Below, one piece after another: positions 18,701 through 25,919 of a stretch of DNA of 43,154 nt. The notes below the pieces were generated by a model. That model was not told the origin of the DNA. It was given only the letters and a program-made list of their open reading frames with translations, and did not search any database. The DNA lies in contig JBJXHH010000210.1 in NCBI GenBank assembly GCA_046160675.1, positions 1 to 43,154 of the forward strand, in the 5' to 3' direction. Position 1 is the first letter of the stretch, and every line of letters starts with the position of its first letter. Source of the DNA: JACMJP01 sp046160675. Its GTDB lineage: Bacteria; Bacteroidota; Bacteroidia; Chitinophagales; BACL12. Both the position numbers and the translations under genes were made by a program.

Positions 18701-21519
18701 TATTTTATTGTACTTGCTGTGAGGTTTGCAGCTTCAAGAGAAGGTGTATGGAAAGCATTCGGAGTTATTGCACTAAAAATAACTCTACCTGCACCCCATG
18801 TTTTTTCTGCTGCAAGATATCTTGATGTTGTATAAAAATCATGTATGATCGGAGTTACACCGCCGCCTTCAATAGAACCATAACCGAAGAAACCGTTCCA
18901 TGAAGTTCCTGTAGGCAGATAATAGCAGGTAAATATTGGATGTTCAGAATCTGTGGCAGTACCATAACTAGAATACCAGAAATTCTGAAGCTCTACGCCA
19001 TCAAATTTAAAGTCCATAGTTCCTGAGCCTTCATAGGATGCTGCATTTATAATCAAATGTCCACCTGAGGCAACCCAGTTTTGAATCTTCACCTCATTGT
19101 CGTCCAGGAATGTTTCTAATTCTGTTCCCATATATTCACTTCCTTCCAGCCAAACAAAACAAGTTCCTAATCCAAACAGTACATCCGGATCAACTGTTTC
19201 AAAAAAATCTGAAGTCCAACCGCCAGATCCGAATACTGTATTCATTGCAGTACTGTTAGATGTATAATACCAAGGTTCAGCACCACCGGAAATATTTGAA
19301 TACACATAATATGCTGCATCACCTGTAAGTGGTTCAAGATGGGTTACTTCAGCAACTGTAGTGGTATCGTTATAGATCCACTCATCGGTAGAAAGCCCGG
19401 TCCAAGCCACAATAGAATATGTCGTTCCTACTGAACTCAAGTCAGCAGTTGTTGCAAAAGTGAAATCTTCCTCTTCCCCAACATCAAGTGTTCCAGTAAA
19501 TGTTTCAGTAATAACACTGCCTCCATCAATTTGATAAGAAACCGGGAAGCCGCTTTCTGCATTTATGCCTTCATTGCTGATAGTTACAACTATTGACTCA
19601 GCAGCCGTAAGTCCCGGCATAGAGAAAGGAGATGCAATTACAACAGCATCAATATCATGATCATAAGGATCTTGTATATTGATATTATCTACAGCAACAC
19701 CATCATTACTATAACAAGTCCATGTTGCGGTTCCAAAACGGAAGCGGAATTGTACGCTTGATTCTCCAGCAAGGTTTTCTATACCATGCTTTGCACGAAT
19801 CCATCCGCCACTACTTCCACACCATGCAGAATCGTATGATGAACCTGTCCACCAGCTATAATTAATTGCATTATACCAGTTCTCTGCATCTTCACCTTCT
19901 TCTGAATCTACTATATCCCATGTTGCTCCTCCATCCAGTGAGTATTGCAGGTGTACGCCATCATACCCGTAAGTACCGAAGCCGTAGCCATCATACCAAA
20001 TGTCAAATTCTATATATGGTGCAATCAGTCCTGTAAAGTCGAAACAAGTACTCTGTAGGAATGAGTTTTCACCTGAGTAACAGAAATAATCATCAAGATC
20101 AGTTCCCCATGATTTGAGACTTGATGGAGTTGCTGGCGGCGGGCCTGAAATTACAGGACCTATAGGTTCGCCCCACTCCCAAGTAGAGGCTGTTCCGTAT
20201 GTTGTCCATCCGGCGCTACCTGCTTCAAAATCCTCATAATAAGGGAAAGTACTGAGGATAGGAATATTTGTAATTGTAACATCGAGTGTATCATTTACAA
20301 GATCTGCATCTCCGGAAAGAGCAGTCCAGGTACTAACAATATGATCACCCGGTATAATTAAACTTCCGGGTGTAGTGAAAGTATATTCTTCAAAAGTTCC
20401 TGGTTCAACAGGTCCTGCTAATGTTTCAGAAATGATCGGGCCACCATCTACTCTGAAGCTTACCGGAATGTCTGATTGTTCCTCATATCCGTAATTAAAT
20501 ACTTTGATGGAAACAGTTTCTAGTCCTAGTCCGCATCCTGTTGCTGGGCTAATTACATCTACAACACCTACATCAACCGGATCTTCACCAGGTATGTAAG
20601 TATCCTCAAGTGCAGCGTCTACTGATTCTTCATCAAACACATAAGCAAATGCGAAAACTACGCTTGCTCCGTCTGCTAGAGCAGGCACCCAGAAACTCAT
20701 TTGAATTGCCTGGTCAACAGAGCCTGCTGAGCCTGACAAATTATATCCGGATAAACCGTTATAAGAGTCTGAAACATTTGTTGTTGCTGCAGTGCTGAAA
20801 TTTCCATGAGTACCCATTGAGAAGAAATTATTAGCAACTAATGCGAGGTAACAACCATATTCTTCGCCAATTGCAGTAACAATGCTGTAAGGATCTCCCA
20901 AGTAAGGGTTAGCTTCAACTGTATTTACAGTGTTGAATGTTCCTGCTGAAGGTTGTTCCTGGTCAGGGTCAATGTTTCTTTTATAATAAATATCAGTGAG
21001 GTCTGTACCAGAAGCATTTGTAAGTTCAACAAACGTAACTGTGTACTGGTCATCAGTATGAATGATTGAAGTTTGTTTAATATCTACTCCGTCAACGCTG
21101 CCTTCCCAAACTACAATTACAGAATCGCCCGCAGCTTCATAAGAAGTTATAGAACCTGAAATGCTAAAGTATGAACAATACTGATCAGTATTATAATAGC
21201 TACTTCCGGCTATCTCAATTCCCCATCCTTCCACAGGAGATCCAGGTATTGCATAGTCGCCACAATAGTTGGGTGTTCCTAGATCCCAGCCGTCCAGGTC
21301 TGAGTCAGCGATAAAATTTCGTCCGGTCAAAGTGGATTCATTTACATAACCTGATGGAGGGTCTGAACTTGCAGCAAATGCACCGCAGTCATTTATTCCC
21401 ATTTCAACATAAGTTCCCTGCATATATGCATCTGAGCCTACTATCTGTGCAGATAAAATGGCAGAGGAAAGCATAATGAAGGCAAAAAGTAAAAAGTGTA
21501 GATGTTTTACAAACTTCAT
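15766..21519 (-). CDS. giant T9SS-sorted cell-surface protein with tandemly duplicated module
   Basis: A 1917-residue secreted protein with a signal peptide (MKFVKHLHFLLFAFIMLSSAILSAQ). Approximate layout: an unrecognised N-terminal beta domain (26-310); CARDB-like domain (313-420); MAM/jelly-roll-like domain (423-620); CARDB-like (620-725); an alpha/beta domain resembling GATase/ThuA folds (733-943); then the same four again (CARDB 945-1050, MAM-like 1056-1256, CARDB 1260-1360, GATase-like 1363-1573). A fifth CARDB (1575-1675), an Ig-like domain (1680-1753), a PKD domain with TWDFGDG (1753-1830) and a type A sorting domain starting IYPNPTSG (1836-1917) complete it. The sorting domain implies T9SS export and surface anchoring. 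No catalytic residues are identifiable in the GATase-like domains. Adhesion or polymer binding is a reasonable guess. It converges on proS and is probably monocistronic. Confidence 0.8.
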   Translation of the reverse strand: MKFVKHLHFLLFAFIMLSSAILSAQIVGSDAYMQGTYVEMGINDCGAFAASSDPPSGYVNESTLTGRNFIADSDLDGWDLGTPNYCGDYAIPGSPVEGWGIEIAGSSYYNTDQYCSYFSISGSITSYEAAGDSVIVVWEGSVDGVDIKQTSIIHTDDQYTVTFVELTNASGTDLTDIYYKRNIDPDQEQPSAGTFNTVNTVEANPYLGDPYSIVTAIGEEYGCYLALVANNFFSMGTHGNFSTAATTNVSDSYNGLSGYNLSGSAGSVDQAIQMSFWVPALADGASVVFAFAYVFDEESVDAALEDTYIPGEDPVDVGVVDVISPATGCGLGLETVSIKVFNYGYEEQSDIPVSFRVDGGPIISETLAGPVEPGTFEEYTFTTPGSLIIPGDHIVSTWTALSGDADLVNDTLDVTITNIPILSTFPYYEDFEAGSAGWTTYGTASTWEWGEPIGPVISGPPPATPSSLKSWGTDLDDYFCYSGENSFLQSTCFDFTGLIAPYIEFDIWYDGYGFGTYGYDGVHLQYSLDGGATWDIVDSEEGEDAENWYNAINYSWWTGSSYDSAWCGSSGGWIRAKHGIENLAGESSVQFRFRFGTATWTCYSNDGVAVDNINIQDPYDHDIDAVVIASPFSMPGLTAAESIVVTISNEGINAESGFPVSYQIDGGSVITETFTGTLDVGEEEDFTFATTADLSSVGTTYSIVAWTGLSTDEWIYNDTTTVAEVTHLEPLTGDAAYYVYSNISGGAEPWYYTSNSTAMNTVFGSGGWTSDFFETVDPDVLFGLGTCFVWLEGSEYMGTELETFLDDNEVKIQNWVASGGHLIINAASYEGSGTMDFKFDGVELQNFWYSSYGTATDSEHPIFTCYYLPTGTSWNGFFGYGSIEGGGVTPIIHDFYTTSRYLAAEKTWGAGRVIFSAITPNAFHTPSLEAANLTASTIKYQSVCTLADNDMGLLTISDPADGCDVGLAPVTVKVTNYGFLDQTDVPVSYQIDGGLIITETVPGTIASGETVSFTFTTLGTFTGAGDHTIDAWTALASEEIPSNDSASNVITSYPIITTYPYYEDFEASTGNWFAYGSNVTWEHGEPTGPTISGPPPATPSSLKSWGTDLDDYYYYVAENSYLQGPCYDFSGLVAPYIEFDLWYHGYGFPGYGYDGINVQYSLDGGTSWTIVDYDLGDDNENWYNAINYNWYNPVTFSYDSAWCGNSGGWIHVQHDLEVLAGEPNVQFRFRYGNVSWIGSYDGVALDNINIQDPFADDLGVIAIVSPAGASVAYSSAETVTVTIKNYGIEAQSGFPVNFQVDGGTIYTETYTGTIDVGETADYTFTATEDFSVDGVYEICAWTSLTGDEDATNDQTCESIINVSPVSGTGAYLVYSNITGYEPFYGTEYTDAMDEVFTSYTLDYFETLDPIEVFSEDNCFIQLNGAGDHGTELKEFMDNNVDLVEAWVESGGNLFINAGQYEILNIDLGFDGVTQSQYYYSYDATALDATHPIFVGPYTPVLSEYSGDFMGYGKLDGDYTLLMEEDFSGYDILAEKEWGSGTVLFTNLYTPYYWYYAPTEGMNMHRNMLDYLKLCAPVDVGMTDLIAPESGCGLGDDVSITVEITNFGGTTVTDVPVNYQVGTSAVVTETYPGPLEGGASDTYTFTAGASFSPAGDYDVTVWTSFGGDGNESNDTYATTVTSLETPVIDLGPNQTICDEYIIDAGNPGATYDWSTGASTQTIVVTETGTYSVTVTDPETGCAVTDAITVTVNYSPTASFTYTSLGLSVTFTNTSTGGATYTWDFGDGGSSTVANPTHTYDVAGDYTVTLTVTNSCGTDVYTTTVPAIVAIENTDLANATDIYPNPTSGIAIVDVHYASVHDVTFELVNTLGENVWSMKPGSIQNGTFEIDMRNLADGVYQLKVTADDATYTKQIVLTK
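16795..18685 (-). repeat. second copy of ~630-residue tandem coding duplication
   Basis: Encodes CARDB, MAM-like, CARDB and GATase-like domains in the same order as 18686-20580. Clear anchors shared with copy 1 are YYEDFEA, GPPPATPSSLKSWGTDLDDY, APYIEFD-WY-GYGF and YDSAWCG-SGGWI. A further partial copy (CARDB only) follows at about 16495-16795. Confidence 0.8.
18686..20580 (-). repeat. first copy of ~630-residue tandem coding duplication
   Basis: Partner of 16795-18685. The MAM-like domains are the most similar part, including a 20-residue identical run, while the CARDB and GATase-like domains are clearly more diverged. Boundaries are approximate, taken from the recurring start of the CARDB domains (SPATGCGLG / DPADGCDVG). 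Confidence 0.8.
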
Positions 21520-21668
21520 AATGTTTAGGTTTAAGTTAAGAAAACAGTTTTATGAGCCATAAATGTAAGAAAGGGTTTTTGTAAAAAGAAAAAAAAACCC
21601 TATTTACACTGTTAATTTTTTTTCAATATTGAAATCAGCGGACATTCATTTTGTAATCCTGTATGTCC

Positions 21669-21676
21669 TATCTTTG
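21669..21676 (+). promoter_or_regulatory. candidate -7 element (TATCTTTG) for the NtrC-type regulator
   Basis: Perfect TAnnTTTG ending 19 nt before the ATG at 21696. A TTTTG ends at 21653 with a 15-nt spacer, shorter than usual. Confidence 0.45.
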
Positions 21677-21695
21677 AAATTCTATTTGCTATTTT

Positions 21696-23114
21696 ATGCC
21701 TAAGGGAAACAAGATTCTTATAATTGATGATGACCCCACCTTCTGTACCATGCTGAAGGGGTTTCTTGTGAAAAAAGATTTTAATGTAGATGCAGTATTT
21801 TCGGGTACTGAGGGGCTGAGCCGAGTACAAAAGGAAAAATATGAAGTTGTACTAAGTGATTTTCGTCTTCCTGATATCGACGGGCTAGAATTACTAAAAG
21901 CCATTAAAGAAGAGAACCCTGCCTTGCCGGTAGTTATTATGACAAGCTATGCGGATATTCGCATAGCCGTTCAGGCAATGAAAATTGGGGCTTTTGAATA
22001 TGTAACAAAACCTGTAAACCCTGACGAGATTTTACTCACAATTAAAAATGCACTTAATTCAAAAGTAGTGCAACAGGTTGCCATTGAGAAACCAACCCCT
22101 GTGAAACCAGCCGGAAAAAAAACTACCGGGGGTTTTCTTTATGTGGAGGGCGATAGTGAAGTTGCCAAACGTATTCAGGATCATATTCTTCTGGTCGCAC
22201 CAACTAACATATCTGTTATTATACAGGGTGAAAGTGGAACAGGCAAAGAGTATGTGGCTAAAATGATTCACAGTACCAGCAAGCGGGCTGATAAACCTTT
22301 TATATCTATTGACTGTGGATCATTATCAAAAGAACTGGCTGCAAGTGAATTATTCGGGCATGTAAAGGGATCCTTTACAGGAGCCATACAAGATAAAACC
22401 GGACAATTTGTTGCCGCAGATGGCGGCACTTTGTTTCTGGATGAAATTGGGAATTTGACGTATGATGTGCAGATCCAGTTATTGCGGGCTATCCAGGAAC
22501 GGAGAATAAGAAAAATAGGAAGTAACAACGATGTTGAAGTAAACGTAAGAATCATTGTTGCAACGAATGAAGACCTTGGCAATGCAGTAAAAAAAGGAAT
22601 GTTTCGGGAAGATTTGTATCACCGCTTGAACGAATTTAAGATCCTGGTGCCAGCCTTGAGGGAGAGGGGAGATGATATTACTTTGTTTGCCCAACACTTT
22701 CTTGATCTTGCAAATGGCGAACTTGAAAAAGAGATAAAAGGATTTGATGAGGAGGTGTTACAAGTTTTCAGAAAGTATTCCTGGCCCGGTAACCTCCGTG
22801 AGTTGCGCAACATCATTCGAAGAGCTGTTTTGTTAACTCCGGGAAACTTTGTAAAAAAAGAAACACTGCCTTACGAGATCATTTTTGAAAACAGAACTGA
22901 TTCTGCCCCCTCCTCCAACCAGCAATCTAATGGAAAAACTGAAGCGCCGACAGATCTGAAAAGCATGGCTGAAAAAACAGAAAGGGAAATGATTATTAAT
23001 ACCCTTATAAAAGTAAATTACAATAAAAGTAAAGCTGCTACACTACTAAAAATAGACCGCAAAACTTTATACAATAAAATGCGGCAGTATAAGATTTTAA
23101 CAGAAGAGGAATAA
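21696..23114 (+). CDS. NtrC-family sigma-54-dependent response regulator
   Basis: A 472-residue response regulator with three domains. The receiver (1-120) has the acidic pocket DDD at 11-13, the phospho-acceptor Asp55 in LSDFRLPD, and KP at 103-104. The AAA+ sigma-54 activator domain has Walker A GESGTGKE at 176-183, the sigma-54 contact loop as GSFTGA at 223-228, and Walker B TLFLDE at 244-249. A Fis-type helix-turn-helix at about 430-470 contains NKSKAATLLKIDRKTLYNKM. When phosphorylated it should activate sigma-54 promoters; no sigma-54 promoter (GG-N10-GC) was identified here. The contact loop has Ser in place of the usual Ala. It faces the hybrid kinase gene tail to tail with 8 bp between stops, and the kinase carries the REC and HPt domains needed to feed it, so the two probably form one phosphorelay. 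Confidence 0.9.
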   Translation: MPKGNKILIIDDDPTFCTMLKGFLVKKDFNVDAVFSGTEGLSRVQKEKYEVVLSDFRLPDIDGLELLKAIKEENPALPVVIMTSYADIRIAVQAMKIGAFEYVTKPVNPDEILLTIKNALNSKVVQQVAIEKPTPVKPAGKKTTGGFLYVEGDSEVAKRIQDHILLVAPTNISVIIQGESGTGKEYVAKMIHSTSKRADKPFISIDCGSLSKELAASELFGHVKGSFTGAIQDKTGQFVAADGGTLFLDEIGNLTYDVQIQLLRAIQERRIRKIGSNNDVEVNVRIIVATNEDLGNAVKKGMFREDLYHRLNEFKILVPALRERGDDITLFAQHFLDLANGELEKEIKGFDEEVLQVFRKYSWPGNLRELRNIIRRAVLLTPGNFVKKETLPYEIIFENRTDSAPSSNQQSNGKTEAPTDLKSMAEKTEREMIINTLIKVNYNKSKAATLLKIDRKTLYNKMRQYKILTEEE

Positions 23115-23122
23115 TAAATATA

Positions 23123-25744
23123 TTAAACGAGAAATTTTTCTTCTAACTTTCTTTTTTCTTCGTTCAATTCTGTAAATATTTTTTCACTGGAAATTTTTAT
23201 CTCTTTAAGATCGGCGTTTAGTTCTTCTTTGATAATGGAATCGGCAATCTCCCATTTTTTAAGCAAAGGAACAAGCGTATATATCCTGAAATGATTATAA
23301 CCCGGCAACATTTTATGAGCCGTGTTATTTATACCTTTTACATCATGTATAGTTGCATAATCCTTCAAGTTTTGAAGGTTCTGGATATTGCTATCTACAA
23401 ATGATTGAATAACAGATATCATCAGTTGATCGTCGCCGTCGGTGAAAAGTTCTATTTCATCCAGGCTGTAAAATTTCCCATTCGCCGACGCTTCTGCTGT
23501 GTGCGGTGGTTCAGGCTCATCTTCTATAATTTTTATTACTTCTGTAAGAGGTTCACCCGGTGAATAGGCGGGGTTGTTCTGTGTCCAGGTTATGATCTTA
23601 TCTATAATCTGCTGTTCTTTATAAGGTTTGGTTAAAATATCATTGAACCCTGAAGCAGACAATAAGTTTCTTTCCTCATGCATCACATTGGCCGTTAATG
23701 CAATAAGCGGTATTTCCTTGTGAATATCCCGGAGCCTTCTTGCAAAAGAAAACCCATCCTCTTCCGGCATATGTATATCAGCAAACACTACATGAAATTG
23801 CTGTTGTTTAAATAACTCCATTGCTTCTTTTACAGAAGCTACGCAATAGTGATTAATACCATTCTTCCTGAAAATTACCGAGGCAAGGGAAAGGTTAAAC
23901 GGTTCATCATCAACCAGCAGCACGGAAATATTTTTCGGGATGATATGTTCTGTTTCACTTTCTGTTATAAATGCCGCAATTTGTTTGTCAGACGGGATAC
24001 GATACCTGATCTTAATTGTGAATGTAGAACCCTCCCCTTCTTTACTTGTAACATAGATTTCTCCTTGCTGAAGTTCTATAAGTTTTTTTGAGATTGATAA
24101 ACCCAACCCTGTTCCGCCGTACTTTTTTGTTGTACTTGTATCTGCCTGTGAAAAATCCCGGAAAATAGTTTCCAGTTTATCCTGCGGGATGCCAATTCCC
24201 GAATCTTTGATATCAATAGTGTAAAAAATGTGTGGGTCTTTGTTTTCGCTGTTGCAGGTAATTTTTACAAAACCTTTGTGCGTAAACTTAATTGCATTAC
24301 CTATTAAATTGTATAATACCTGTTTCAGCCTGAAGTCATCACCCCGCACAAGATTTTTACTGGGTTCATCATAAAAAAACTCTAGCCCTACACCTTTTTC
24401 ATTTGCCTTCACTTGCATAATATGTGCAACCTCAGCTATAACATCACTCATAGAAAAAATATTTTTCTGCAAGTTGATCTTACCGGCTTCAATTTTTGTG
24501 AGGTCGAGAATATCATTTACAATATTGAGTAAATGTTCAGATGCGCTTTCTACAGCCTGCACATATTCATCTTGATCTGCCTCCAGTTTTGTATATTTCA
24601 ATTGTTCAGAAAATCCGATGATCGCATTCAGCGGTGTTCTGATTTCATGACTCATATTTGCCAGGAATAATTCTTTTGCTTTTGCATGAAACTCGGCTGC
24701 GTCTTTTGCCAGCTCCAGTTGTTGCCTGTAGCGGTTTCCTTTGTTTATATCACTTATGATAACAGACAGAAACACAATGCCAGCAAGCAAAGCAAGCAAA
24801 GAAATTCCGAAAATGACTTGTGATGAATGGGTGGCATTACTTTTTGCCAATTGAACGTTTTTTTTAATAGTTACCTGCTGAGATTTTTCTGCTTCCTGTA
24901 TCATACCCTGTATCTGTTCCCTTATCACTTTGTCTGTGGCAAGAATTTCCATTTCTTGCCTTGTAAGGCGATTTGCATATCGCTGTTCATTACGACCTAT
25001 TTCCGCCATAATATTGCGTAAATTATCCGGGTCTACTTCCGGGTTTGAAGCGATAACCGTAGCTTCTGCTGGAACATCTGCAAGAATTATGTTATCGGCT
25101 GTAGTGTCTGTTATAACTATTTCTCCTGCGTCATCATTTTTTTTGCGTTTATCTTTTTTCGATTTGAACATTTTTCCGAAAAAATTTTCCTTCTTTTCTT
25201 CTGCTGTTGCTAATGAAGGTTCTTTTATTCCGGGATCAAGTGTAAGCAGGGAGTCGGCATATTTCTGTTTTTGTTTTTCCTGGGCCTCCTGCGCCTGGTT
25301 TACACTCACCGATATTTGCTGCATAGCTTTTTCGGCGATGTTTTGGGCTCCTTTATCATTTTTTATCTCAACTAATGCGAACATCAGCCCCGCTTTCTCT
25401 TCCAGCATTTGCTGTAGAGTGTCAAGTTTAATAGTATCCAACCTGCTAAATGCAGGATATTTTTTCAGTGTATCAAGGGTGGAGGAAATGTCACTCATAT
25501 ACACTACATAATTATTCAGTGATGTTTCATCGGCGGTTAAACTATAACTCCGCATTTCATTTTCCGATGCAATGAGTTTATTATTTATGTCATTCAACAG
25601 GGTGATGGTGTTATCAGGCTGAGATAATGTATATACAGAATTTTCAAGATTTTTAAAACTCATATATGCAAAATATACAGCAGTGCCGATAGCCGCAAGG
25701 CTCAAAATGAATGCGAAGGCAAGTTTTAATTTAACAGATTGCAT
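23123..25744 (-). CDS. hybrid sensor histidine kinase with REC and HPt domains
   Basis: An 873-residue inner-membrane kinase. TM1 is at about 7-26. The extracytoplasmic sensor region (27-308) is coiled-coil/CHASE3-like with a Lys-rich charged insertion near 185-205. TM2 is at about 310-331. HisKA has the phospho-acceptor His366 in MSHEIRTPLNA. The HATPase domain (~465-580) has its N box in LYNLIGNAIKFTH and G boxes DSGIGIP and GGTGLGLSI. The receiver starts at about 603, with DDEP and the acceptor Asp656 in FADIHMPEEDG. The C-terminal HPt domain has His810 in the Bacteroidota-style AHKMLPG motif. This is a His-Asp-His relay awaiting a final receiver, and the NtrC-type regulator gene ending 8 bp away on the other strand is the obvious candidate. 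The ATG at 25744 is followed by a good TM1. The signal sensed is unknown. Confidence 0.9.
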   Translation of the reverse strand: MQSVKLKLAFAFILSLAAIGTAVYFAYMSFKNLENSVYTLSQPDNTITLLNDINNKLIASENEMRSYSLTADETSLNNYVVYMSDISSTLDTLKKYPAFSRLDTIKLDTLQQMLEEKAGLMFALVEIKNDKGAQNIAEKAMQQISVSVNQAQEAQEKQKQKYADSLLTLDPGIKEPSLATAEEKKENFFGKMFKSKKDKRKKNDDAGEIVITDTTADNIILADVPAEATVIASNPEVDPDNLRNIMAEIGRNEQRYANRLTRQEMEILATDKVIREQIQGMIQEAEKSQQVTIKKNVQLAKSNATHSSQVIFGISLLALLAGIVFLSVIISDINKGNRYRQQLELAKDAAEFHAKAKELFLANMSHEIRTPLNAIIGFSEQLKYTKLEADQDEYVQAVESASEHLLNIVNDILDLTKIEAGKINLQKNIFSMSDVIAEVAHIMQVKANEKGVGLEFFYDEPSKNLVRGDDFRLKQVLYNLIGNAIKFTHKGFVKITCNSENKDPHIFYTIDIKDSGIGIPQDKLETIFRDFSQADTSTTKKYGGTGLGLSISKKLIELQQGEIYVTSKEGEGSTFTIKIRYRIPSDKQIAAFITESETEHIIPKNISVLLVDDEPFNLSLASVIFRKNGINHYCVASVKEAMELFKQQQFHVVFADIHMPEEDGFSFARRLRDIHKEIPLIALTANVMHEERNLLSASGFNDILTKPYKEQQIIDKIITWTQNNPAYSPGEPLTEVIKIIEDEPEPPHTAEASANGKFYSLDEIELFTDGDDQLMISVIQSFVDSNIQNLQNLKDYATIHDVKGINNTAHKMLPGYNHFRIYTLVPLLKKWEIADSIIKEELNADLKEIKISSEKIFTELNEEKRKLEEKFLV

Positions 25745-25861
25745 ATCTCTTTTCTTAAACGCTGAGCAGGCATTGTTTTACATATAAAGTTATAAAATTG
25801 TTTCCAGGGGTTGCAATTATGTAGTAAACAGTTAGCAATGTATGTGTATAATGTGCTTAAA

Positions 25862-25906
25862 TACCTTTGCAACGGGAGGCAACTGAAAATATATCTTTTA
25901 TTTTTG
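25862..25906 (+). promoter_or_regulatory. two candidate -7 elements upstream of the DoxX-like gene
   Basis: TACCTTTG (25862-25869) and TATTTTTG (25899-25906) are both perfect TAnnTTTG matches. The second ends 13 nt before the ATG at 25920. Neither has a clear -33 TTG at standard spacing, so which is used cannot be told. Confidence 0.4.
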
Positions 25907-25919
25907 CACACATTAGGCA

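Noticed and set aside
22980..23130. Terminator between the NtrC-type regulator and the hybrid kinase gene
   Set aside because: I looked for an inverted repeat with a T-run near both stops and found none.
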